From positions 992,001 to 1,056,000 of the forward strand of contig JAXGZL010000002.1 of NCBI GenBank assembly GCA_040776985.1: DNA of 64,000 nt, given 5' to 3'. The stretch comes from UBA6115 sp040776985 (GTDB lineage Bacteria; Bacillota; Clostridia; Christensenellales; Aristaeellaceae). Under the pieces are notes generated by a model. The model searched no databases and was not told the origin of the DNA. It saw nothing but the letters and a program-made list of their open reading frames with translations. Position 1 is the first letter of the stretch. Every line of letters begins with the position of its first letter. The position numbers were made by a program, and so were the translations under genes. Shown here in pieces: positions 41,798 to 50,298 of this stretch.

Positions 41798-42473
41798 GTT
41801 TGGCCGCCCTTAAGCGCTCCGCCTGGGGCGCCCGTAAATATAGGGGCTTCAGGTCACCCGGCTCCACTGCCAATTCAGGCTTCAGGCTGGCCAGGTGGGC
41901 GGCCGCCCCTGCCCCTGGCAGCAGCAGGTGAGGCGGCGCAAACCGGGCGCGATTGCCCAGTGCTTTTTCAATCTGCTCCCGGCAGGGCTTGACCCCGTCC
42001 CCCAGGAACAGCAGGGGGCCCTCAAATTTGCCTACCTGTTCCAGATATTCATCCAGCGGCAGCGCTTCATCTGCCATCAGGCGCTTTTCGTCACGGAAGG
42101 CCGCGCCATACACCTGCAGGCTCCGGGCGTCCCGGATGGGACAGAGCACAAAACCTGGCATGAGCAGGCTGCGGGCCATGGCCTCCAGGGCGTTGACCGC
42201 CAGACACTTGATGCCCCGGGCCCTGGCCAGCCCCTGGGCGGTGGCCACGCCGATGCGCACCCCGGTAAAGGAACCAGGGCCCACCACAGCGGCCACCAGG
42301 TGGATATCCGCCATGGCTTTCCCGCCCTTGTCCAGAGCCTCCTCCACCATCGGCAGCAGGTTTCTGGAATGGGTCAGCTTGTTCACCGCCCTGGCCTCAT
42401 AGCAAAGGCCCTTGTCATCCAGAAGGGCCACGCTGCAAACCGGGCCTGAGGTGTCCAGTGCCAGGATGGTCAC
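41790..42473 (-). CDS. tsaB: tRNA threonylcarbamoyladenosine biosynthesis protein TsaB
   Basis: 227 residues. Scaffold partner of TsaD in t6A synthesis. ILALDTSGPVCSVAL (ASKHA core), GPGSFTGVRIGVATAQGLA, and a C-terminal domain without metal ligands. The start is GTG at 42473 overlapping the tsaE stop as GTGA, with AAGGAGG 7 bases upstream. TsaD lies far away at 3191-4255. Confidence 0.95.
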   Translation of the reverse strand: MTILALDTSGPVCSVALLDDKGLCYEARAVNKLTHSRNLLPMVEEALDKGGKAMADIHLVAAVVGPGSFTGVRIGVATAQGLARARGIKCLAVNALEAMARSLLMPGFVLCPIRDARSLQVYGAAFRDEKRLMADEALPLDEYLEQVGKFEGPLLFLGDGVKPCREQIEKALGNRARFAPPHLLLPGAGAAAHLASLKPELAVEPGDLKPLYLRAPQAERLRAAKHG

Positions 42474-42931
42474 GCCGTTTCCTCCTTAAGGCTTAGCTCC
42501 CTGAACCCGCCCTGGGGCCTGAGGCTGATCTGCCGGCGATGCTCCCCCATTGGGGTGATTTCCACCAGCAGGTGCCTGTCCGGGCACAGCTCAGGCGCCC
42601 GTTCATGCCACTCGATCAGGGTGATCCAGTCCCCTTCAATATACTCCTCAAGGCCGGACATCAGCAACTCCTCCTGGTCCTCCGCCCGGTACCAGTCAAA
42701 GTGATGCAGGGGGATGCGGCCGACGTCATAGATATTAAGCAGCGTAAAGGTGGGGCTGGGGACAGGACCAGTGATGCCCAGCCCGCGGGCTATCCCCCGG
42801 GCCAGCTCGCTTTTCCCGGCCCCCAGCTCCCCCGAGAGCAGCAGCACGTCCCCTGGCTGAAGGACATCAGCCAGGCGCTGCCCCAGTTTCAGGGTTTCAT
42901 CCCTGCTTTCCGTTTGGAATCGCAACTTCAC
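42470..42931 (-). CDS. tsaE: tRNA threonylcarbamoyladenosine biosynthesis ATPase TsaE
   Basis: 153 residues. P-loop ATPase that resets the TsaBD complex. Walker A LSGELGAGKS (about 33-42), SPTFTLLNIY, HHFDWYR and IEWHERAPE (Walker B region) are family marks. The GTG start at 42931 lies inside the last 35 bases of ribU in another frame, with a weak site, so translation probably depends on ribU being read. Confidence 0.94.
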   Translation of the reverse strand: MKLRFQTESRDETLKLGQRLADVLQPGDVLLLSGELGAGKSELARGIARGLGITGPVPSPTFTLLNIYDVGRIPLHHFDWYRAEDQEELLMSGLEEYIEGDWITLIEWHERAPELCPDRHLLVEITPMGEHRRQISLRPQGGFRELSLKEETA

Positions 42932-43499
42932 TCACCGATTTTTTCATAAAGCCGGACAGGCGCTTGTACAGGGCCTGGACCAGCAGGCAGTTGATGCCGC
43001 CCTTGATCAGGTTGAAGGGCAGGATGCCGCCCCAGAGATAGCCGCTGACGCTCATCCCCATGTTGCCCATGGCCTGCTCAAAGCCTGAGCCAAAGTAGGT
43101 GGGCAGCAGGATGAAGCGGTTGGCCAGCACAGCGGCAAACACCATGGTCACGATGCCGATCAGCATGCCCACGATGGCCCCGCGCCAGGTGTGGTTTTTC
43201 AGGTACATGAAGGAGGGGGGCAGGATGAAGGCCAGGCCGATGATGATGTTGGCCAACTCCCCGATGCCGCCGGTGGTGCCGCCCAGGATATGCACCACAT
43301 TGGTGACCACAGTCGCGATGATGGCCATGCCAGGGCCGATGGAAAAGCCCAGCAGAAGCAGGGGCGTAAAGGAGAAGTCCAGCTTCAGCCAGGGGGCAAA
43401 AAAGGCCAGCGGAATCTCCGGAAAATAGCTCAGGATGATGGCCAGCGCTGTCAGAAGCGCCGCGTAGGTGAGGTCGGTTGTGCTGTACTTGCGGAACAT
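42897..43499 (-). CDS. ribU: riboflavin ECF transporter S component RibU-like
   Basis: 200 residues, about six membrane helices. Substrate-binding subunit for riboflavin uptake through shared ECF modules (not in the window). The N-terminal TYAALLTALAIILSYFPEIPL and the P-WLKLDFS stretch match RibU, and the FMN riboswitch 70 bases upstream fixes the vitamin. GGGAGG precedes ATG 43499. It is the first gene of an operon with tsaE, tsaB, rimI and a flavodoxin. Confidence 0.93.
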   Translation of the reverse strand: MFRKYSTTDLTYAALLTALAIILSYFPEIPLAFFAPWLKLDFSFTPLLLLGFSIGPGMAIIATVVTNVVHILGGTTGGIGELANIIIGLAFILPPSFMYLKNHTWRGAIVGMLIGIVTMVFAAVLANRFILLPTYFGSGFEQAMGNMGMSVSGYLWGGILPFNLIKGGINCLLVQALYKRLSGFMKKSVSEVAIPNGKQG

Positions 43500-43519
43500 G
43501 GTGTGCCTCCCAATCATAA

Positions 43520-43549
43520 ATTCGCCCCGACGATGTGTTCAGGGCGAAT
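43520..43549 (-). promoter_or_regulatory. expression-platform hairpin of the FMN riboswitch
   Basis: An 8-base stem (ATTCGCCC at 43542-43549 with GGGCGAAT at 43520-43527 on the minus strand) lies between the aptamer and the ribU ribosome binding site, followed by a few T. It may act as a weak terminator or, with the aptamer, control access to the ribosome binding site. Confidence 0.55.
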
Positions 43550-43568
43550 GCTGTTGACATTCCGATAG

Positions 43569-43682
43569 CTTCCTTCTTTCATCCAGACTGTACTGTCGGC
43601 CATGGAGTTTCACCATGTCAGCCTTTCGGCTCGCGGGCTTTCACCGCCGGTGGGGACTTGCACCCCGCCCTGAAGACGCATC
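43569..43682 (-). ncRNA. FMN riboswitch (RFN element)
   Basis: On the minus strand the conserved aptamer pieces occur in order: CTTCAGGGCGGGGTGCAAG, CCCCACCGGCGGTG, AAGCCCGCGAGCC, a short stem with GAAA loop, a stem CATGG...CCATGG, and GACAGTACAGTCTGGATGAA ending in GAAGG. It binds FMN and normally switches off riboflavin genes when FMN is plentiful. It directly precedes ribU and, through the operon, t6A genes. Confidence 0.96.
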
Positions 43683-43698
43683 ATATGGAGTTGAACCC

Positions 43699-43727
43699 AT
43701 CCTACCACCGCGCCAGGCGCCTGTCAA
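43699..43727 (-). promoter_or_regulatory. promoter of the FMN-riboswitch operon
   Basis: On the minus strand a perfect TTGACA (43722-43727), a 17-base spacer and TAGGAT (43699-43704). The -35 overlaps the stop codon of galK. Transcription would start near 43692, about 10 bases before the aptamer. Confidence 0.75.
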
Positions 43728-44932
43728 GCAGGGGGATGCAGCTGGACCGCCCCCTCCTGTCTCACGTCCAGCACATGGCAGCTGTCCGCCCCGAACAGGG
43801 CGTCCATCTGTTGGATAAAGGCCTCTGTTTTGTGGTCCGGCACGAAGTTCAGCGTGGTGCCGGCAAAGCCACCCCCGTGCACCCTGCAGGCGCCCTCCCC
43901 CTGCAGCACTTCCTCCGCCAGAGCCAGGGCCAGGGCCAGGGGCTGGCTCCCCGGCTTGGCGTAGAGGTTTTGCAGCATGGTCCAGGAGGACAGACCGCTC
44001 AGGTTCACCATCCGGAAAAACTGCTTCAGGTCATTTCGCCTGAGGGCTTCCACCGTCTGGTCCACCCGCTCATTCTCGCGGTAGAAATGCATTGCCCGCA
44101 GCACTGCCCGGTCCCCCGCCTGCCGCCTGATCTCCGGCACAGAGCGCAGGAAGTCTGCCTTGTCCCGCTGACGCAAGACTTCCACCCCCATCACCCGGGC
44201 CGCCGCCTGCATTTCAGAGCGGATGGCGCTGTAGGCCGGGGTCAGGTCATCATGGCTGCCCCGGGTATCCACCACAATCAGGTGATAGCCCTGCTGCGCA
44301 AAGGAAAAGGGCAGGGCGTCAACAAGGGGCTCCTCCCCCTTGAAGTCCATGGCCACCAGGCCCCCCACGGAGGAAGCCATCTGGTCCATCAGCCCGCAGG
44401 GCTTCCCAAAGTATTTGTTTTCAGCGTATTGTCCGATTTTGGCGCGGACGCCAGCATCCAGGGTGAAGCCGCCATACAACGCGTCAAAAAGCGCCGCCAC
44501 AGCCACCTCAAAGGCGGCGGAAGAGGACAGGCCGGAGCCTGACATCACCTGGGAGGTCATCACCGCGTCAAAGCCGCCGACGGGATGCCCCAGGGCCTTC
44601 ATCCGGGCCGCTACGCCCCGGATCAGGGCGGCGGTGGTCCCCTCCTCCTCCTTCTGAACAAACAGGTCATCCAGGTTTAAGGTCAGCTGCGGATATCCCT
44701 CGCTGTGAAGGCGCACCTGCCCATCCTCCCGGGGGGAGGCCAGGGCCAGGGTGTCCAGGTTGACCGCCGCCGCCAGCACCTTGCCCCGGTTGTGGTCGGT
44801 GTGGTTGCCGATGATCTCTGTCCGTCCGGGCGCCGACACCAAAACCAGCGGATGCCCCTGGCCGAAGGCCGCCTGGTGCGCTTCCACCAGGCGCTGGTAT
44901 CTGCCCTTATACTCTGCCGTGTGAATTTTCAT
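43724..44932 (-). CDS. galK: galactokinase
   Basis: 402 residues. Phosphorylates galactose at C1, the first step of the Leloir pathway. GHMP signature: APGRTEIIGNHTDHNRG (sugar site), GSGLSSSAAFEVAV (phosphate loop), CGLMDQMASS, and a C-terminal GACRVHGGGFAG. The ATG at 44932 overlaps the previous stop (TGATG); a GTG one codon earlier is the alternative. No galT or galE lies in the window. It is third in an operon after a TraX-like protein and a solute-binding protein. Confidence 0.95.
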   Translation of the reverse strand: MKIHTAEYKGRYQRLVEAHQAAFGQGHPLVLVSAPGRTEIIGNHTDHNRGKVLAAAVNLDTLALASPREDGQVRLHSEGYPQLTLNLDDLFVQKEEEGTTAALIRGVAARMKALGHPVGGFDAVMTSQVMSGSGLSSSAAFEVAVAALFDALYGGFTLDAGVRAKIGQYAENKYFGKPCGLMDQMASSVGGLVAMDFKGEEPLVDALPFSFAQQGYHLIVVDTRGSHDDLTPAYSAIRSEMQAAARVMGVEVLRQRDKADFLRSVPEIRRQAGDRAVLRAMHFYRENERVDQTVEALRRNDLKQFFRMVNLSGLSSWTMLQNLYAKPGSQPLALALALAEEVLQGEGACRVHGGGFAGTTLNFVPDHKTEAFIQQMDALFGADSCHVLDVRQEGAVQLHPPA

Positions 44933-46428
44933 CACTTGCTCTCCCCCCGCTCCAGTATTTCCTGCCAGAAGGCCATAAACGCCGGAAGGCCCAGGGCCTC
45001 CAGCTCCGCTTTGAATTCCGTGATCTCTTCCTGTGTCAGCGCCCTTTCCCCCAGCAAAAATCGGGCGATGCCCTCATCCACATGCCGCCCGATGACTGCC
45101 TGCAGGGGGGCGATCCGCTGTTCCTCCGCCTCCGTCAAGGAAAAGGGCGGGAAGGGGTCAGCGGCCACCGCGCGCACCTGATCCACCTGTCCGGACAGCT
45201 GCCCCACCAGGGGATCGCTGTATCGGCGCTGGAAGGCATCGCTGGAGACGCCCGGGATGGCCGTGCCGGTGGAGATGATGCCGTTGGCCTGGTAGGCCGT
45301 GTCCTGGATTCCCGGCAGGCTGCGCCAGCTGCCGTCCCCGTCCACCACATAGTCCTGCCCTTCCTTGCCGATGGCAGCCAGGATGGCCCCTTCCGGCGCG
45401 TAGAGGGCATCCACCCAGCGGAGGATGGCCGGCACATCCTGGCAGGCGGTGGTCACGGCAAAGGTGCCGGTGACCACCGCCGGGGCGATGCTCCTGTACA
45501 CCTGTCGGCCTTCATACACCATAGGCGGCAGCGCCACATAGTCATCCACCCACTCCATGGGCACAAGGAAGCCCGGAAGCGGGGCGAAAAAGGCGCCCAG
45601 CACCCGGGTAGCCTTGGCGTCGCTCACCCGCCTGAAGGCGTCCAGGGTGGAGAAGCCGTTTTTGTTCAGCAGGCCCCCCTGATACAGCGCCCTGCACCAG
45701 GAAAGAAAGGCCCAGAAGTCCTCCTCCAGGGGCATGAAAGCCGCCTGGCCATCCTTCACAAAGAGGTTGAAGTCATTGGCGGCCAGGCCAAAGGCATGGG
45801 CCAGGTATTTCAGGTCATAGGCCCCCAGGAAGGACAGGGGAATTTCATCCCGCTTGCCGTTGCGGTTGGGGTCCTTATCCTTGAAGGCCTGAAGAACCGT
45901 TTCCAGCTCTTCATGGTTTTGGGGCAGGCCCAGCTTCAGTTCATCCAGCCAGGCCTTGTTGATCCACAGCGCGTTTTGCGCAGGCGCCGTTTCCACAAAG
46001 GGCAGGGCGACAATCTGCCCTCCCGGCAGGGTGATGGCCCGCCGGATGTCAGGCCTTTCTGTCATCAGGGCGCTTAGGTTGGGGCAATGCGCTTGCAGAT
46101 AGGGCGCCAGATCAATCAGCACGCCCTCCTCAAGCAGCCTGATGGCCATGGCTGGGGAGAGCGCCGCCTTGAACAGCAGGTCCGGCGCGTCCTGCTTCAG
46201 GTTTAACAGGGCCTCCTGATAGCTGGCCGGATCGCCGTACTGGCGGAACTGGAAATCAATGCCCGTTTTTTCCGCCATGTGCCGGAAAAAGCGGTTATCC
46301 GCCCACTTCCTGTTCATCCCCGCGTCCTCCAGCCCCATCAGGGGGAAGGTCTGGGCCAGAGCCTGGGGCAACAGGGCCATCAGCACCAGCAGCAGGGCCA
46401 GCAAACGCCACAATCTTTTCATCCTCAT
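44932..46428 (-). CDS. extracellular solute-binding protein without cognate permease
   Basis: 498 residues. Signal peptide with a hydrophobic LLALLLVLMALL core and AxA-like cleavage after ALA; no lipobox. The mature part fits the large LplA/CUT1-type binding proteins, with the calcium-like loop DKDPNRNGKRDEIPLSF and many Trp/Tyr in the binding cleft. Such proteins bind oligosaccharides or other polar solutes. No permease genes adjoin it, so it may use transport parts encoded elsewhere (an MsmK-like ATPase starts at the left edge, association unproven). Start 46428 or 46422; both have weak ribosome sites, 11 bases after the upstream stop. Confidence 0.82.
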   Translation of the reverse strand: MRMKRLWRLLALLLVLMALLPQALAQTFPLMGLEDAGMNRKWADNRFFRHMAEKTGIDFQFRQYGDPASYQEALLNLKQDAPDLLFKAALSPAMAIRLLEEGVLIDLAPYLQAHCPNLSALMTERPDIRRAITLPGGQIVALPFVETAPAQNALWINKAWLDELKLGLPQNHEELETVLQAFKDKDPNRNGKRDEIPLSFLGAYDLKYLAHAFGLAANDFNLFVKDGQAAFMPLEEDFWAFLSWCRALYQGGLLNKNGFSTLDAFRRVSDAKATRVLGAFFAPLPGFLVPMEWVDDYVALPPMVYEGRQVYRSIAPAVVTGTFAVTTACQDVPAILRWVDALYAPEGAILAAIGKEGQDYVVDGDGSWRSLPGIQDTAYQANGIISTGTAIPGVSSDAFQRRYSDPLVGQLSGQVDQVRAVAADPFPPFSLTEAEEQRIAPLQAVIGRHVDEGIARFLLGERALTQEEITEFKAELEALGLPAFMAFWQEILERGESK

Positions 46429-46439
46429 CGTCCAATCTG

Positions 46440-47192
46440 TCAAGACTTGATCAGCATCGAAAGCAGCCACAAAATCAGCAGATGCCCCGGATAAACCGAG
46501 TAGCTGAGCCACTTGGGCAGCCGGATGCCGGTGTTGGTTCTGATCATCATCAGGGGCAGAGCCAGGATGGCCAGGAACTGCAGGGTGACACGGGCCACAA
46601 AGTAAGACAGAGCCCGGTCAAGGGGGCCAAATCCCGTGTCCGCCACAAAGCCACTGAACAAGGGGGCGGAGCTGACACCCCAGAGCAGGCAGAAGCTGAC
46701 CATCAACGCCGCCAGCCCCCCTGCCGTGTGCCGGGCCAGATACATCAGCATGATCAGCAGCACCCCCTGCCAGCCGTAATCCATCCGGAAGGCGGCGGAC
46801 ACCATGAGGCAAAGGGCAGGCAGCCAGACGGCGCTGCCAAAGCGATTCAGCTGGATGCCCCGGATGGCCATAAGCCCCAGAAACAGGGTGGCCAGCACAT
46901 TCAGATCCAGCCACTGATGGCTGAGCGCCTTCATGAAAAAGGGCTGGGTAACAATGCCCAGGATCAGCAGCCGCAGGGCATAGCGGTTGAAGTTCCGGGT
47001 TCTCTCAGCGCCGGTGGCGATGCCCCAGCAAAACAGTGGAAAGGCGATGCGCCCGATCACCCGGAAGATGGTTACCCCCGGAAAGAAAACAACCCCCACA
47101 TGATCAACCACCATGGTGACAAAAGCCACCAACTGCAAGAGCCCGTGGTCCGTGTTGGGCTTTCTGATCCCTTCAAGCCGGCTTGCCTGCAT
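46440..47192 (-). CDS. TraX-family integral membrane protein
   Basis: 250 residues, about eight membrane segments. The N-terminal LQLVAFVTMVVDHVGVVFFP and RIAFPLFCWGIATG, and the end SYSVYPGHLLILWLL, match the TraX family of acyltransferase-fold membrane proteins (TraX itself acetylates F pilin). Chromosomal copies are common in Firmicutes with no assigned substrate. The ATG at 47192 stands 8 bases from GGGGAGG. Heads the operon with the solute-binding protein and galK. Confidence 0.85.
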   Translation of the reverse strand: MQASRLEGIRKPNTDHGLLQLVAFVTMVVDHVGVVFFPGVTIFRVIGRIAFPLFCWGIATGAERTRNFNRYALRLLILGIVTQPFFMKALSHQWLDLNVLATLFLGLMAIRGIQLNRFGSAVWLPALCLMVSAAFRMDYGWQGVLLIMLMYLARHTAGGLAALMVSFCLLWGVSSAPLFSGFVADTGFGPLDRALSYFVARVTLQFLAILALPLMMIRTNTGIRLPKWLSYSVYPGHLLILWLLSMLIKS

Positions 47193-47210
47193 ATGCATCA
47201 CCTCCCCGCC

Positions 47211-47239
47211 AGTATAGCCAAGAAGCGCTGACAGCGCAA
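47211..47239 (-). promoter_or_regulatory. promoter of the traX-like/galK operon
   Basis: On the minus strand TTGCGC (47234-47239), a 17-base spacer and TATACT (47211-47216). Confidence 0.6.
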
Positions 47240-47250
47240 TGTCCGGTGTC

Positions 47251-47279
47251 TTGAAGGAAGGTGCTATATATGATAGGAT
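47251..47279 (+). promoter_or_regulatory. promoter of the surE operon
   Basis: TTGAAG (47251-47256), a 17-base spacer and TAGGAT (47274-47279); a TATGAT shifted by a few bases is an alternative -10. It is divergent from the promoter at 47211-47239. Confidence 0.5.
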
Positions 47280-47332
47280 ATTCCGAAGAAGCGCTGCTTC
47301 CGGGAGAAATTCCCCCAAGGAAAGGACACACG

Positions 47333-48076
47333 ATGCGACTGCTGATAACAAACGATGATGGCGTGGATGCGCCAGGCATCCTGACCCTGGCCCGCACCGC
47401 AGCCAAGGCCGGCCACGAGGTTCTGGTTTCCGCCCCTGCCACCCAACAAAGCGCTGCCGGCCACCGGCTGACCATCACCCAGAGCCTGATGGTGAAGGAG
47501 CGCTTTCTGGACCCGGCCTTCCCCGCCTACTCGGTGGACGGCACGCCCGTTGACTGCGTGCGCATCGGCAGGCGCTTGTCGGACAAGCCCTTTGACTTCT
47601 GCCTCTCCGGCATCAACGACGGGGAGAACGTGGGCACCGCCCTGTTCTATTCAGGCACCGCTGCCGCCGCCCGGGAGGCCGCCATGCTCTACCTGCCCAG
47701 CATGGCCATCTCCATCGGCTATGGCGCGGATGAGGACATGCGGGTGCACCTGGCGGAGCAGGCGCTGGAACTGATGAACTATATCCTCAAGCGCCCCATG
47801 CCCCGCCTCACCTTCTGCAACCTCAACGGCCCTGCCCTCCCCCGGGATCAGGTGAAGCCGGCCAAGATGGCCCCCATCAGCGAAGCCTTCTTCCTGGATG
47901 ACTATGAGGAGCGGATCAACCCCCGGGGCCAGAAATACTTCTGGCTGGAGGACGGCGTAAGGTATGAGGAGCCGGAGGAAGGCAGCGACCTGAGGCTTCA
48001 TCAGCAGGGGCACATCACGGTCACCTTTGTGGGCGGCTTCAAAAACCACAACGAGCTGTACCGCCCCATTCCATGA
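47333..48076 (+). CDS. surE: 5'/3'-nucleotidase SurE
   Basis: 247 residues. Metal-dependent nucleoside-monophosphate phosphatase. LLITNDDGVDAPGI carries the D-D metal pair; SAPATQQSAAGHRLT and SGINDGENVGTALFYSGT complete the active site. AAAGGA lies before ATG 47333; the in-frame upstream extension lacks a site and overlaps the promoter. Overlaps the next gene as ATGA. Confidence 0.95.
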   Translation: MRLLITNDDGVDAPGILTLARTAAKAGHEVLVSAPATQQSAAGHRLTITQSLMVKERFLDPAFPAYSVDGTPVDCVRIGRRLSDKPFDFCLSGINDGENVGTALFYSGTAAAAREAAMLYLPSMAISIGYGADEDMRVHLAEQALELMNYILKRPMPRLTFCNLNGPALPRDQVKPAKMAPISEAFFLDDYEERINPRGQKYFWLEDGVRYEEPEEGSDLRLHQQGHITVTFVGGFKNHNELYRPIP

Positions 48077-49332
48077 GTGCAGCCGGGCCCGATATCATCA
48101 TCATCGGCGGCGGGCCTGCCGGGATGGCAGCGGCGATCTTCGCCAAGGGAGCAGGGGCCAGGGTGCTGCTGCTTGAACAGAACGAAAAGCTGGGGAAAAA
48201 GCTTTACATCACCGGCAAAGGCCGATGCAATGTGACCAACCAGGCAAACCACGAGACCTTCCTCGCGAATGTGCCGCGCAACCCCCGTTTTTTGCATGCG
48301 GCGCTTTCTTTTTTGTCACCGGATGACCTGAGGGGCTGGCTGAGTCAGCTGGGCTGCGACACCCTGGTGGAGCGGGGCCAGCGGGTTTTCCCGGTGAGCC
48401 AGAAGGCCTCTGACGTGATCAAGGCCCTGGCCAGGGCCCTGGCGCCGGAGGAGGTGCGCCTGCACTTCCAGGTGGCTTCCATCACGCAGCAGGAGGATGG
48501 ACAGGTATCCGGCGTCAGCCTGGCGGATGGCAGCCACTTGTCCGCCCGGGCGGTGATCCTGGCCACCGGCGGGCTCAGCTATCCCGTCACCGGCTCCCGG
48601 GGGGACGGACACCGGATGGCGCACGCGCTGGGACACCAGGTCAGCGCCCTGCTGCCCGCCCTGGTGGGGCTTAATGCCTCTGACCGCTGGATTCCCGAGG
48701 TGGCGGGGCTCAGCCTGAAAAACGCTGCCCTGTACGGGGCCATTGCGGGCAAAACCCGATTTACGGAGCAGGGGGAACTGCTGTTTACCCATCAGGGCAT
48801 ATCAGGCCCCCTGGCCCTGACCATGAGCAGCATCCTGGCGGACGCGCCCTGGGAGCAGGTCAGCGCCTGGATTGACCTGAAGCCAGCCCTCACCAAAGAG
48901 CAGCTGGTGGCCAGGCTGAACCGGGACATCCGGGACAAGGGGCGCAGGCAGCTGTCCACCCTTTTGCCGGAATACCTGCCCATGAGCCTGGCCCGGGTGT
49001 TTCCGGCCATCTGCGGGGTGGATGCCGCCACCCAGTTAAGCCAGCTGAGCGCCCCCATGCGGGGCCAGCTTGTGGACAGCCTGAAGCGCCTGCCCCTGCG
49101 CCTGACCGGGCCTGGCCCCCTGGAGGAGGCCGTGGTCACCCGGGGCGGGGTCATGGTCAGGGAGGTTTCACCCTCCACCATGGCATCAAAACAGGTCAAA
49201 GGCCTGTATTTCGCCGGGGAACTGCTGGATGTGGACGCCCTGACAGGGGGCTTCAACCTGCAGATCGCCTTTGCGACCGGCGCCCTGGCAGGCGCCTCCG
49301 CCGCCAGGGCCATCAAAGAGAATTTCAACTGA
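48073..49332 (+). CDS. flavoprotein of the HI0933/BaiN (YhiN) family
   Basis: 419 residues. FAD-binding two-domain oxidoreductase: IIIGGGPAGMAAAIFAKG (dinucleotide site), LLEQNEKLGKKLYITGKGRCNVTN (the family's KK...GKGRCN motif), VILATGGLSYPVTGS and a C-terminal FAGELLDVDALTGGFNLQIA. BaiN reduces bile-acid intermediates in gut Clostridia, but most homologues have no known substrate, so no such function is claimed. Confidence 0.9.
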   Translation: MSAAGPDIIIIGGGPAGMAAAIFAKGAGARVLLLEQNEKLGKKLYITGKGRCNVTNQANHETFLANVPRNPRFLHAALSFLSPDDLRGWLSQLGCDTLVERGQRVFPVSQKASDVIKALARALAPEEVRLHFQVASITQQEDGQVSGVSLADGSHLSARAVILATGGLSYPVTGSRGDGHRMAHALGHQVSALLPALVGLNASDRWIPEVAGLSLKNAALYGAIAGKTRFTEQGELLFTHQGISGPLALTMSSILADAPWEQVSAWIDLKPALTKEQLVARLNRDIRDKGRRQLSTLLPEYLPMSLARVFPAICGVDAATQLSQLSAPMRGQLVDSLKRLPLRLTGPGPLEEAVVTRGGVMVREVSPSTMASKQVKGLYFAGELLDVDALTGGFNLQIAFATGALAGASAARAIKENFN

Positions 49333-49347
49333 TCTTGGGAGTAGATA

Positions 49348-50298
49348 ATGCGATATATCGTCATGGACCTTGAATGGAACCAGCCCCTGTCCCACCGCAG
49401 CGCCGACTACCGGCGCCTGGGCAGCCGGCTGATGTTTGAAGTGATACAGATCGGCGCTGTGATGCTGGATGAGGAGCTGAGGATGATCGGCTCCTTCAAC
49501 CAGTTCATCACGCCGGAAAACTACCGCACCCTGCACCCCCGCATTTCCCGCATCACCGGGATCATGCCGGAGGACCTGGAGGATGCCCCCGGCTTCGCGG
49601 AGGGCTTTGCCCGCTTTGTGGCCTGGTGCGGGGAGGACTTTGTGCTGACCACCTGGGGCAATGATGACATTTCGGTGCTGCACCAGAACATCGCCTTTTA
49701 TGTGAAGGGGCACCCCATCCCCCCGGTCTATGACCTGCAGCGCCTGTATGGGGACATGAACGGGGAGACCAAGAACCGCGCGGGGCTGAAAAACGCCATG
49801 AAAGCTCTGGGGGTACAGATCAGCGCGGAGCATCCCTTCCACAGCGCAGTGGACGACGCCTATTACACCGCCCTGGTGTTCCAGCGCTTCCCGGACCCCT
49901 CCGCCATCCTGAACCATCCCCAGAGCATCCGGCCCTTTGGCCAGATTCGGCGCAACAACCAGCGGGAGACCTCAGACACCCTGCGCTTTTCCACCCTGGC
50001 CCAGGCGCTGATCAGCAAGCCCGCCCAGGAGCCCCACTGCCCCGGCTGCGGCAAGCGGGCCAGGATCCCGGAGGGCTATGTCAGGACAGGCCCGGACCGC
50101 TACCGGGCGCTGGCAGACTGCAAGGAGCATGGGCTGCTGTTTGTGGATCTCTCCCTTGAGCAGGCGGAGGACGGAAGCAGCCGGGTGCGGCGCACAGCCC
50201 TTATCAGCGACGAGCAGAGCCCGGCCTATGTCACCACCAAGCATTTGCAATGGGCCAAAAAGGTGGCCGCGGCCCGGCAGAAGGAGGCATCCGCATGA
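49348..50298 (+). CDS. DEDDh 3'-5' exonuclease, KapD-like, with zinc ribbon
   Basis: 316 residues. Exonuclease domain (about 1-180): YIVMDLEWN (D-x-E), IQIGAVMLD, FVLTTWGNDD and HSAVDDAYYTA (H...D) supply the DEDDh site. A C-terminal zinc-ribbon candidate CPGCGKR...DCKEHG (about 230-265) is followed by a basic tail. Similar proteins degrade single-stranded nucleic acid ends; the true substrate (RNA or DNA) is not fixed by sequence. Its stop overlaps the kinase ATG. Confidence 0.87.
   Translation: MRYIVMDLEWNQPLSHRSADYRRLGSRLMFEVIQIGAVMLDEELRMIGSFNQFITPENYRTLHPRISRITGIMPEDLEDAPGFAEGFARFVAWCGEDFVLTTWGNDDISVLHQNIAFYVKGHPIPPVYDLQRLYGDMNGETKNRAGLKNAMKALGVQISAEHPFHSAVDDAYYTALVFQRFPDPSAILNHPQSIRPFGQIRRNNQRETSDTLRFSTLAQALISKPAQEPHCPGCGKRARIPEGYVRTGPDRYRALADCKEHGLLFVDLSLEQAEDGSSRVRRTALISDEQSPAYVTTKHLQWAKKVAAARQKEASA

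Noticed and set aside
43535..44542. Open frame across the FMN riboswitch and galK
   Set aside because: Reads antisense through a structured RNA and a real galactokinase; no protein similarity seen.
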